Below, piece by piece: positions 1 through 6,737 of a stretch of 7,483 nucleotides of DNA. The DNA is taken from positions 1-7,483 of the forward strand of contig JANWJY010000102.1 in NCBI GenBank assembly GCA_025451715.1. Direction: 5' to 3'. The translations under genes were made by a program, and so were the position numbers. The notes beneath the pieces are model-generated. The model saw only the letters and a list, made by a program, of their open reading frames with translations, was not told the DNA's origin and did not search any database. The number at the start of each line of letters is the position of its first letter. The first letter of the stretch is position 1. The stretch comes from Fimbriimonadaceae bacterium (lineage in GTDB: Bacteria; Armatimonadota; Fimbriimonadia; Fimbriimonadales; Fimbriimonadaceae).

Positions 1-1423
1 AGAGCTCTTTGAGGACCCCGTCCGCCTCGGGGCGCAGGGAGTCCTCAAGGCCCAGTGCGGCGTACTCGCCCTCGCACTCGGCGATCGCGACAGTCATGCC
101 GTTGTGCTGCATCTCTTCGACGTGTTCGGCGAAGTGCGCGGGGAGCAAACTGTCGCCCTGCTCGAAGAACCTCCTTTGCCCGACTCGCACGCGCTTGCCT
201 TCGACTAGTGCGATGACGCCGAGGCCGGAGAGCGACTGGTGGTCCGTTGCCTCGGGGACCGTCATTCCCTGTGCCACTGTCGCGTCGACGATCGCCTGGG
301 CGATCGGGTGGGTGCTGTACTGCTCTGCCGACGCCGCCATGCGCAGGATCTGCTTCGAGTCGGCGGACATGGACTCTCCATCGCGCCAGCAGGCGTCGCG
401 CTCGGCGCACTCGGAGGCACCGACGACGGCGACGGCGACGACCGTGTCGCAGACGCAGATCTGCGCGAGCCTGGGTTTTCCGGCGGTCAACGTGCCCGTC
501 TTGTCGAGCACGGCGGTGTCCACTGTGCCGATCGCCTCGATGTAAGCCCCGCCGCGGACAAGGATGCCGCGCCGCGCCGCCCAAGCAAGTGCGCTGAGGG
601 TCGCCGCAGGGACGGAGATCACGAGCGCGCAGGGGCTGAGCGCGACGAAGAGGCTGAGCGACGCGTAGATCGCGCGGTGGCTGTCCTGCCCGATCGCATA
701 GCGAACGGCGAGCGACACACAGAAGGCCGCGATGACGAAGAGGGTGTAGCGCGTGCCGAACCAGGCGCTGATGCGCTCGCCGCTCGCCTTGTTCTCCTGC
801 GCGTCTCGGACGAGCTCGACGATCTTGTCGAGGGTCGTGCCGCCGTGCTCGGCGGTGACGGAGACGAGGACCATCCCCTCGGTGTTCTGCGTGCCGGCGA
901 GGACGGTGTCGCCAAGCTTTTTCGGCACGAGTTGAGACTCGCCGGTCATTGCCGACTGGTCGACGCTCGTCTCGCCGTGGGTCACCTTGCCGTCGACGGG
1001 GAACGCTTCGAACGGCCTGACGCGAACGACGTCGCCGACCTTGAGTTCTTGCACTGGGACGCTTCGGTCTCCGTTTTCGGACACGACGAGCGCCGTGTCC
1101 GGGCGGAGTTTGATCAGTCCCTCGATGGCGGACTTCGTGCGCGACATCGCGTACTCTTCGAGCGTGCCGGAGAGGGCGAAGAGGAACAGGAGCACGGCGG
1201 CCTCGACGGGAAGGCCGAGCGCGACAGACCCGAACGCGGCAAGGACCATGAGGACGTTGACGTCGATCTGTCGGTCTATGACCGACATCCACGCGGAGCG
1301 GACGGCGATCACTGAGCCGGCGAGGATCGAGAGGTAGGGGACCAGAGGGTGCAGTCCAAAGAAACTGACGACGAGGGCCGCGCCGCTGATTATCGTCAGT
1401 GCAATCTGGACGCGCCTGTTCAT
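1..1423 (-). CDS. P1B-type (SPC, P1B-4-like) metal-transporting P-type ATPase, C-terminus cut by window edge
   Basis: Partial gene, 474 codons visible; no stop before the left edge. The family couples ATP hydrolysis to export of transition metals across the inner membrane. Seen in the translation: two N-terminal hydrophobic segments (about 5-24 and 27-44), the P1B helix pair with 'IDVNVLM' and 'LEEYA' (53-92), actuator motif TGES at 160-163, a helix at about 222-243, SPC at 263-265 in the transport helix, phosphorylation motif DKTGT with Asp307, HP at 372-373, and an ADP-domain segment ending in 'LRPEA'. The GDGxND hinge and last helices lie outside the window. There is no N-terminal HMA or Cys-rich metal-binding domain. 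SPC instead of CPC points to the P1B-4 group (Co/Zn/Fe-type), but the substrate is an inference. Asp307 to HP is 65 residues against about 39 in ZntA or CopA, an insertion holding Cys323, 325, 339 and 345. The ATG at 1423 keeps the first two helices but has no good Shine-Dalgarno; the frame stays open upstream to 1585. Confidence 0.93.
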   Translation of the reverse strand, partial: MNRRVQIALTIISGAALVVSFFGLHPLVPYLSILAGSVIAVRSAWMSVIDRQIDVNVLMVLAAFGSVALGLPVEAAVLLFLFALSGTLEEYAMSRTKSAIEGLIKLRPDTALVVSENGDRSVPVQELKVGDVVRVRPFEAFPVDGKVTHGETSVDQSAMTGESQLVPKKLGDTVLAGTQNTEGMVLVSVTAEHGGTTLDKIVELVRDAQENKASGERISAWFGTRYTLFVIAAFCVSLAVRYAIGQDSHRAIYASLSLFVALSPCALVISVPAATLSALAWAARRGILVRGGAYIEAIGTVDTAVLDKTGTLTAGKPRLAQICVCDTVVAVAVVGASECAERDACWRDGESMSADSKQILRMAASAEQYSTHPIAQAIVDATVAQGMTVPEATDHQSLSGLGVIALVEGKRVRVGQRRFFEQGDSLLPAHFAEHVEEMQHNGMTVAIAECEGEYAALGLEDSLRPEADGVLKEL

Positions 1424-1440
1424 CCTAAGTAGAAGGATAT
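1424..1440 (-). promoter_or_regulatory. Possible -10-like element (TATCCT) directly before the ATPase start
   Basis: On the minus strand TATCCT lies 10 nt before the ATG at 1423. It matches the bacterial -10 consensus at four of six positions. I see no convincing -35 at the usual distance. If it is used, transcription would begin within a few bases of the ATG, giving an almost leaderless mRNA. That would fit the lack of a Shine-Dalgarno, but it would leave the structured spacer outside the transcript. This is tentative. Confidence 0.2.
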
Positions 1441-1441
1441 T

Positions 1442-1487
1442 CGAACGGTGAGAGTTCGGGGTGGGTTCGGAGGCTGGGAGGTTCGGG
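1442..1487. promoter_or_regulatory. GTTCG half-site cluster upstream of the ATPase, possible operator
   Basis: On the plus strand CGAAC occurs at 1442-1446 and GTTCG at 1454-1458, forming an inverted repeat with a 7-nt spacer. Two further GTTCG copies follow at 1465-1469 and 1481-1485. The inverted repeat ends 19 nt upstream of the ATPase ATG, where a repressor or activator could control a promoter. Metal-export ATPase genes are often controlled by metalloregulators, but no regulator gene is visible here and these 5-nt arms match no regulator consensus I know. The same stretch has runs of three to four G, so the repeats may simply reflect its composition. Confidence 0.3.
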
Positions 1488-1510
1488 TTTGTAGCACGCC
1501 CCCACCTAAC

Positions 1511-1554
1511 CTTGCGCGGGTCGGCCTCTCCATAGGAGAGCCCGACGCGGCAAG
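1511..1554. repeat. Long imperfect inverted repeat (hairpin)
   Basis: The arms meet at a 3-nt ATA loop (1532-1534). CTCTCC at 1526-1531 pairs with GGAGAG at 1535-1540. After one C-C mismatch, TCGG (1521-1524) pairs with CCGA (1542-1545), and G1520 pairs with C1546. After a G-G mismatch, two more pairs form, then a bulged G1516, then CTTGC (1511-1515) with GCAAG (1550-1554). That is about 18 pairs in total. The stem can form in RNA from either strand. No U-tract follows it, so it is more likely a structural element, attenuator or processing site than a simple rho-independent terminator. Confidence 0.65.
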
Positions 1555-1596
1555 TCCCGGCGCAAAGGACCGCAGACACCGTCAGTTACCAGTGCC

Positions 1597-1618
1597 GGGG
1601 GAGGGATGGGAACCGGGG
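1597..1618 (+). other. Canonical G-quadruplex motif
   Basis: Four plus-strand G-runs (GGGGG, GGG, GGG, GGGG) are separated by loops of 1, 2 and 4 nt (A, AT, AACC), which meets the usual G3+N1-7 rule. It lies 22 nt past the RND stop codon, on the DNA strand that serves as template for minus-strand transcription. In RNA it would form only if the region were transcribed rightward. A regulatory role is inference. Confidence 0.6.
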
Positions 1619-1640
1619 CAACCTTCGGAGGTGCGGACGG

Positions 1641-4600
1641 TCACAGTTGCGTCGGTTCCTCTTCCCTCTCTTCTGGGGCGTTGCTGCGCGGGTGGGTGCG
1701 GTAGGCGCTGACGTCGCTCTTTGTCCGGGTGTACTTCCGCAGCTTTCCGCCGAGCGATTCGGAGAGGTCGTCGAAGATCGAGTAGGAGCACGGGATGACG
1801 AACAGCGTGAGCAGGGTCGAGAGCATGACGCCGCCGATGATCGTGATGCCTATCGTCTCGCGGAACTCGGAGCCGCGGCCTATCGCGAGCGCGACGGGGA
1901 GCATTCCGAAGATCAGGGCGAGCGTGGTCATCATGATCGGACGGAGGCGCGTTCGGCCCGAGCCGACGAGCGCCTCGAATCGCGTGCTGCCACGCGCACG
2001 AAGCGTGTTGGCGTAGTCGACCAACAGGATCGCGTTCTTGCCGACGAGCCCTACGAGCGCGATGATGCCGATCATGCCGACGATGTTGAGGGTCTTGTCG
2101 GTGATGACGAGCGCGAGGATCGCGCCGACGAGCGCCTGCGGCTGTGCGAGCTGGATGATGAACGGGTACAGAAGGTTGTCGTAGAGCGACGCGAGCAGCA
2201 TGTACACGAGCAGCACGCCGAGTCCGAGGGCGCCGAAGAGGTAGCCCTGTTCTCTGTTCTGCACGTTCGCCTGTCCCTGGGCCTGGTAGGTGACTCCGTC
2301 TTTGATGAGGCCCTGTTCCTCCATCCACTTTTCGACCTCTACGTTGACCGTTCCTGCTGCATAGCCAGGGAGAAGGTCGGCCGAGACCTGCACTTCTTGC
2401 GCGCGGTTGCGGCGGTCGATCTTGTCGACGCCCTGTCCGCGGACGATCTTGGCGACGTCGGTGAGGTAGATGGGGTTGCCGTCTTTGAACGTGACCGGGA
2501 CCTGGTTGACGAGGTTGAGGTCGTTGCGGTCATCGAGGTCCATCATGACTCGCACGTCGTACTCGCGTCCGAGGACGCGGAACTTCGACTGGATGTCGCC
2601 CTCGTAGAGCACTCGCATGGCCGCGCCGATCTGGGCGACGTTCATGCCTGTGTCGCCCAAGCGGACGCGGTCGGGGATGGCCTGCAGCTCTGGCTTGCCA
2701 GGCTTGCTCGAGATCTCGGGCGAGACGACGCCCTTGATCGCTCCAGCGTTGAGCCCTTCTTGGATCGCGACCGCTGTTGCGATGAGCGCATCGCGGTCGT
2801 TCGACTGGAACGACATCTGGATCGGCCTGCCGAACCCTTGGCCGGAGGCCGCGCTGACGGTGATCTTTGCACCTGGGACGCGCCCGATCCTTTGCAACAG
2901 GTCGGCGGCGACCGAGGTGTCGGAGACGCTGCGCAGGTGGCCCTCGTGCTTCTTCCAGAACGCGAGCGAGTCGATCATCGCCTTCTTGTCGTGGAGCTCG
3001 ACGCGCACGGTCGCGAAGTTGGTGCCCAGGCCCGCTGCGCTAAACCCTCCGCCGCCTCGCCTCCCGATGTCGCTCTGGACATACTCGGCCTCGGGGTGCG
3101 CCATCGCGACCTTCTCGATGCGCTCGGCGACCTTTTGGGTCTCGCCGAGGGTGGAGCCTGGCGGGAGCTCGACGGCGATCGAGACCTCTCCGCCGTCGCT
3201 GGGTGGGAAGAAGGCGAACTTGAACACCGCTTCCTTCTTCCATGCGCCGAACTGCTGCCCAACGATTGCGACGAGGATGAACGCACCCATGAACACGACA
3301 CCAGAGAGGACAGGTTTGAAACTCACTCGCTCTGTGCGTTTGTGTGTCAGCACTGTGTAAACAAAGGCCGGTAAGAGCGCGACTATCCATGCGACGATCA
3401 GAGTGACAACCAGAGGCATCTCAGGCGGGAAGGGAATGACTCTCGATAACAGAATCATTGCGACGATGAAGTAGGCGTTGCGCACCAACGCAGAGTGTCG
3501 GTTCCTCAAGTGCGTGATCGTTGGAACTGCAAGGCCGAGGGCAAGGGCGCCCACAGCCATTACCATGAACATTGGGTTTTGAAGCGCCTCACCTACCGTT
3601 GCTGACCCTGACGTAGCGATGATGAGGAACACTGAGAACAGGGCGGCAAAGCCGACGCCGAAAACGTACCAGCGGTGGTTGAGCGCCCAAGTCAGGGCGC
3701 GGGCGTAACCGTTGCGGAACGCATCGAAGCGGGCCTCGAACCACTTTGCGAAGCGGCCGGTCGGGTGCTCCCAGTCCTCTCCCTTCTTGTACCAGCGGCT
3801 GGCGAGCATGGGTGTTACGGTGAACGAGACGAACAGAGAGAACAAGACCGTGACGGCGAAGCCGATGCCGAGCGCCTTGAAGAACTGCCCGACGATTCCG
3901 CCCATGAACGCGATGGGGATGAACACGACGACGTCTGCAAGGGTTATCGCTATCGCCGCGAGGCCGATCTCCATCCGTCCGTTGATCGCCGCCTCGACCG
4001 GTTCTTCGCCGTGCGTAAGGTGGCGGTAGATGTTCTCGATGATGACGATCGCGTCGTCGACCAACACGCCGACCGCGAGCGAGAGCGCGAGCATCGTCAT
4101 GTTGTTGATCGTGAAGCCCAGGGCCCACAGTACGATGAGCGCGCCAAAGAGGCAGATCGGGATCGCGATCGCGACGATCATCGTTCCGCGCAGGTTGTGC
4201 AGGAACATGTACACGACGGCCGTGACGAGCACGATGCCGAAGAGCAGGGCGAACTGCAGGTCGAAGAGCGACTCCTCGATCTGGACGCTCGCGTCGCGCG
4301 TGACGATGAACTCGACCTTGTACTGGTCCTGTATCGAATCGATGATCGGCATGCCGTCGTTGCCGGGCGTCTTGCGGATGGCCCGGGAGATTTCGACCGC
4401 GTTGCCCTCCTTCGCCTTCTGCACCGTGATGACGACGGCGTCGGAGCCGTTGAGCCGGCTGTAGCTCCGTCGCTCGGTGTTCGCGTCGACGATCGTGGCG
4501 AGGTCCGAGAGCTTGACTTTCCTTTCGGCGCCGTCCTGTCCCTGCTCGCGCACGATGAGGTAGGTGTCACCGATCTCCTCTGGCGACTTAAACTCGCCGA

Positions 4601-5291
4601 GGACGCGGACTGAGAACTCTTCTGCGCCTGCCTCGACTCGCCCCGCAGGGACGTTGAGCGAAGCCTGTTGCACCGCTTGCTGGACGTCGAGGATGCCGAT
4701 GCCGTAGCGCAGGAGCGCGTCCTTCTTGACGCGGACCTGGATCTCGCGCTGGTCGCCGCCGCTGACGTTGACGCTCGCGACGCCCTTGACCTGTGCGAAG
4801 CGGTCCTTGAAGACGTTGTCTGCGAGGTCGCGGAGCTGTCGGTTCGAGTGCGTGTCGCTGCGCAGGGTGAGGAAGAGGACCGGCGTCGCCGAGAAGTCGA
4901 ACTTCTCGATGATCGGTTTCTCGACCTCGCGCGGCAGTTCCCCTACCCTTGCATCGACCTTGGAGCGGACCTCGTTGAGGGCAGCGTCCATGTTCGTACC
5001 GACCTCGAAGTTCAGTACGACGCTGGAGACGCCTTCCTGAGAAGAGCTCGTCACTTCAAGGAGGTTCGCGATTCCCGAGACTGACTCTTCAAGCTCGCGC
5101 GAGACGAGGTTGTTGACCTCTTCGGCGCCAGCGCCGGGATAGACCGTCGTGATGGAGATCGTGCCGAAGGAGACGTCGGGGTTCTCCTCGACGCGCATCG
5201 AGTTGTAGGCGGTGCGGCCCATCAGCAGGATGAGCACCATCACCATCAGGATGAAGACGGGGCGCTGGATCGCGAGCTTCGTGAGTCCCAT
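1641..5291 (-). CDS. RND efflux transporter, HAE1 family, with extra membrane-helix insert
   Basis: Inner-membrane proton/substrate antiporter of the AcrB/MexB type, 1216 residues against about 1030-1050 usually. It takes substrates from the periplasm or membrane and passes them to the TolC-type duct. Seen: an N-terminal TM1 with 'RPVF', two large periplasmic porter/docking regions, and the TM4 acidic pair Asp412-Asp413 in 'VLVDDAIVIIEN', equivalent to AcrB Asp407-Asp408. Also present are the relay Lys1085 in 'VGKNAILLVDYA' and Arg1115 in 'TRLRP'. The key proton-relay residues are therefore intact. The DD pair and following sequence fit HAE1 rather than the heavy-metal HME class. Between TM7 (about 540-562) and 'FAFFPPSDGG' (692-701) lie about 130 additional residues with about four hydrophobic helices; in AcrB the equivalent gap is about 22 residues. 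The C-terminus is a charged tail of roughly 50 residues. The ATG has AAGGA 7 nt upstream. The gene starts 3 nt after the adaptor stop. The substrate is unknown. Confidence 0.97.
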   Translation of the reverse strand: MGLTKLAIQRPVFILMVMVLILLMGRTAYNSMRVEENPDVSFGTISITTVYPGAGAEEVNNLVSRELEESVSGIANLLEVTSSSQEGVSSVVLNFEVGTNMDAALNEVRSKVDARVGELPREVEKPIIEKFDFSATPVLFLTLRSDTHSNRQLRDLADNVFKDRFAQVKGVASVNVSGGDQREIQVRVKKDALLRYGIGILDVQQAVQQASLNVPAGRVEAGAEEFSVRVLGEFKSPEEIGDTYLIVREQGQDGAERKVKLSDLATIVDANTERRSYSRLNGSDAVVITVQKAKEGNAVEISRAIRKTPGNDGMPIIDSIQDQYKVEFIVTRDASVQIEESLFDLQFALLFGIVLVTAVVYMFLHNLRGTMIVAIAIPICLFGALIVLWALGFTINNMTMLALSLAVGVLVDDAIVIIENIYRHLTHGEEPVEAAINGRMEIGLAAIAITLADVVVFIPIAFMGGIVGQFFKALGIGFAVTVLFSLFVSFTVTPMLASRWYKKGEDWEHPTGRFAKWFEARFDAFRNGYARALTWALNHRWYVFGVGFAALFSVFLIIATSGSATVGEALQNPMFMVMAVGALALGLAVPTITHLRNRHSALVRNAYFIVAMILLSRVIPFPPEMPLVVTLIVAWIVALLPAFVYTVLTHKRTERVSFKPVLSGVVFMGAFILVAIVGQQFGAWKKEAVFKFAFFPPSDGGEVSIAVELPPGSTLGETQKVAERIEKVAMAHPEAEYVQSDIGRRGGGGFSAAGLGTNFATVRVELHDKKAMIDSLAFWKKHEGHLRSVSDTSVAADLLQRIGRVPGAKITVSAASGQGFGRPIQMSFQSNDRDALIATAVAIQEGLNAGAIKGVVSPEISSKPGKPELQAIPDRVRLGDTGMNVAQIGAAMRVLYEGDIQSKFRVLGREYDVRVMMDLDDRNDLNLVNQVPVTFKDGNPIYLTDVAKIVRGQGVDKIDRRNRAQEVQVSADLLPGYAAGTVNVEVEKWMEEQGLIKDGVTYQAQGQANVQNREQGYLFGALGLGVLLVYMLLASLYDNLLYPFIIQLAQPQALVGAILALVITDKTLNIVGMIGIIALVGLVGKNAILLVDYANTLRARGSTRFEALVGSGRTRLRPIMMTTLALIFGMLPVALAIGRGSEFRETIGITIIGGVMLSTLLTLFVIPCSYSIFDDLSESLGGKLRKYTRTKSDVSAYRTHPRSNAPEEREEEPTQL

Positions 5292-5294
5292 TTG

Positions 5295-6737
5295 CTATTC
5301 CTTGCTTGGTGCCTCGACCTTGATCAGAGAGCCGTCTACGAGCGTCTCCTGTCCCTTCACGATGACCTTGTCTCCCTCGGCCAAGCCGAGGACCTCGGTG
5401 GTGCCGTTGCGGATGACGCCGGCAGTGACGTCGACGCGCTTCGCCTTGTCGCCGTCCACGATGAAGACGTACGCCTGTTGGCCGTCCTTCTGGACCGCTT
5501 CGGAGGGCATCAGGAAGACGCCGTCGCGCTTGCCGAGGATCGCAACGCCGCGCGCGAACATCCCCGACTTCAGCCCGCCTGGCACAGAATCGAGCCGCAC
5601 TCGCGCGAAGTAGAGGCGTCCCGCGCCTGTCGCCTGTGGGCTGACCGCCACGAGAGTGCCCTGAGTCTTGACCCCGGCGATGGCGTCGATCGAGACCTCG
5701 ACGCTCATTCCCGGCTGGACGATAGCGATCTGCGACTCGGGGACCTCGGCTTCGAAGTACGCTCCGCCCGTTCCGATGATGCGTGCGATCGTGACACCCG
5801 GAGCGACGTACGTGCCGACCTGCAGCGGCTTGCCGCTGACGCGGCCGCTGAACGGTGCGCGGATGGAAGTGTTGCCGAGCGCGATCTGCGCGAGGCGGAG
5901 CGAGTACTTTGCCGATTCCCAGTTCGCGGTGGCCGACTCGACTCGCTGCGTGTAAAGGACGTCGAGCCGCTTGTTCGCCCTTTCGATCGAGAGCTGTTGT
6001 TCGGCGGCGCGGACGTCCTGCTCTGCCGCAGAGATATCTTCCGGCCGCGAGGCGTTCTGAACGAGCCGCTGGTTTTGGAGCGCCGAGTCGTAGGCGGCGA
6101 GCGCCGACGCATATTGGTTTTCTGCCTGCTCCAGAGCGGACTTTGCGATCCCTCCTTCTTGGTACAGCCTCTTCGCGCGGTCGAGTGCGGACTTTGCGGT
6201 GTCGAGGTCGGACTTCGCCTTTTGGACCTGCGACTCTGCCTGTGCGCGCTCCTCTGGCCTCGCGCCGTTGATCAGTCGCTGAAGGCGGGAACGCGCCTGT
6301 TCAAGGCGAGCGATCGCTCCGGCGATCTGTGCGTCGCTCTTTGTCGGGCCGACTTCGGCGTCCGCCTTGGCCTGATCGAGCGCGGACTTTGCGGCCTGCA
6401 CCTGCGAGCGCGCGCCGTCGACGCGCGCCTGGTGGTCGCTCGCGTCCTGCCGGGCTATCACTTGGCCCGACCTGACCTGGTCGCCGTCCTTGACGTACAC
6501 GGCGACGAGGGGACCGGCGACGATGCCAGTCACGGTGACGTCGTCGGACGTCTCGATCGAGCCGGTGATGTCGAGCGTGTCCTCGATCGTCGTGGACGCG
6601 GCGCTGAGGACTGTGACCGCGGTCGTGCGGTCCTTGATGATCTCCTCAGTCTTCTTTCCTTGGGCTTGTGCGCCTCGATCTACGCAGCCGGCCGTAACGA
6701 AAACGAGTGCAAGCAGTGCAATTGGAACGTGTTTCAT
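5295..6737 (-). CDS. RND periplasmic adaptor (membrane fusion protein), lipoprotein with a very long helical hairpin
   Basis: 480 residues. It bridges the RND pump and the outer-membrane channel in the periplasm. A lipoprotein signal is visible: a short basic start, a hydrophobic core and lipobox TAGC, with Cys18 the likely lipidated residue. The first half of the biotinyl-lipoyl domain covers about 65-100 ('VAGPLVAVYVKDGDQV'), and the second half about 290-320 ('IRAPFSGRVSG'). A beta-barrel and membrane-proximal domain follow, to the end. Between the lipoyl halves, about 100-285 is Ala/Gln/Glu-rich coiled coil, around 185 residues. That is far longer than the roughly 65-residue hairpin of AcrA and explains the extra length. 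Three AKSA segments (116, 181, 198) and two R-P-E motifs (160-162, 231-233) mark internal repetition. The ATG overlaps the upstream stop in ATGA, and a strong GGAGGG lies 9 nt upstream. The next gene is the RND partner. Confidence 0.95.
   Translation of the reverse strand: MKHVPIALLALVFVTAGCVDRGAQAQGKKTEEIIKDRTTAVTVLSAASTTIEDTLDITGSIETSDDVTVTGIVAGPLVAVYVKDGDQVRSGQVIARQDASDHQARVDGARSQVQAAKSALDQAKADAEVGPTKSDAQIAGAIARLEQARSRLQRLINGARPEERAQAESQVQKAKSDLDTAKSALDRAKRLYQEGGIAKSALEQAENQYASALAAYDSALQNQRLVQNASRPEDISAAEQDVRAAEQQLSIERANKRLDVLYTQRVESATANWESAKYSLRLAQIALGNTSIRAPFSGRVSGKPLQVGTYVAPGVTIARIIGTGGAYFEAEVPESQIAIVQPGMSVEVSIDAIAGVKTQGTLVAVSPQATGAGRLYFARVRLDSVPGGLKSGMFARGVAILGKRDGVFLMPSEAVQKDGQQAYVFIVDGDKAKRVDVTAGVIRNGTTEVLGLAEGDKVIVKGQETLVDGSLIKVEAPSKE
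5299..5303 (-). promoter_or_regulatory. Ribosome binding site of the RND gene
   Basis: AAGGA on the minus strand lies 7 nt before the ATG at 5291, inside the last codons of the adaptor gene. It fixes the RND start and fits translational coupling across the 3-nt gap. Confidence 0.75.
6136..6393. repeat. Three identical 12-nt direct repeats inside the adaptor hairpin
   Basis: GCGGACTTTGCG (plus strand) occurs at 6136-6147, 6187-6198 and 6382-6393, with a near copy at about 6208. Spacings are 51 and 195 nt, both multiples of three, and each copy encodes AKSA on the minus strand. The pattern fits growth of the coiled coil by in-frame duplication, or strong selection for the same heptad residues. 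Confidence 0.7.

Larger units (their letters stand above)
1424..1640. other. Structured gene-free spacer between the RND gene and the P-type ATPase
   Basis: 217 nt without a credible gene. The minus-strand frame of the ATPase stays open through most of it, up to a TAA at 1588-1586, but the translated residues look like no protein segment I know. The stretch contains a G-quadruplex motif (1597-1618), a long imperfect hairpin (1511-1554), and a G-rich tract with repeated GTTCG (1442-1487). No T-run follows the hairpin on either strand, so a classical intrinsic terminator is not evident. The density of structure suggests a 5' regulatory leader for the ATPase, a termination or pausing zone after the RND gene, or both. 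I could not match it to a known riboswitch. Confidence 0.6.

Noticed and set aside
1525..1545. 5S rRNA-like hairpin (TCTCC loop GAGAG)
   Set aside because: The hairpin resembles one 5S helix, but the conserved 5S loop sequences and closing stem are missing.
1511..1554. Rho-independent terminator for the RND operon
   Set aside because: The stem is strong, but neither strand has a T-run after it.
1424..1585. Extension of the ATPase upstream, for example from GTG at 1579
   Set aside because: The frame is open, but the encoded residues have no resemblance to an ATPase N-terminus or metal-binding domain, and the stretch is dominated by hairpin and G-rich elements.
1541..1622. Fragments on the plus strand reminiscent of c-di-GMP-I (GCAAAG, CGGGG-N2-ACC) or glycine (GGAGAG, AAAGGAC) riboswitches
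   Set aside because: Only short pieces match. The c-di-GMP tetraloop hairpin and the glycine 'CCGAAGGGGCAA' core are absent, and no plus-strand gene follows. A covariance-model search would settle it.
1647..3374. Long open frames on the plus strand opposite the RND gene, and similar ones opposite the adaptor, TolC-family and ATPase genes
   Set aside because: Their translations are rich in Arg, Asp, Glu and Ala with no recognisable domain. They are the usual antisense shadows of GC-rich genes whose minus-strand products are clearly recognisable.
1641..5291. Heavy-metal RND (CzcA/CusA, HME) identity, suggested by the neighbouring metal ATPase
   Set aside because: The TM4 motif has a double Asp (VDDAIVIIEN) as in HAE1 pumps, and the overall sequence resembles AcrB-like proteins. 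HME pumps have a different TM4 signature.
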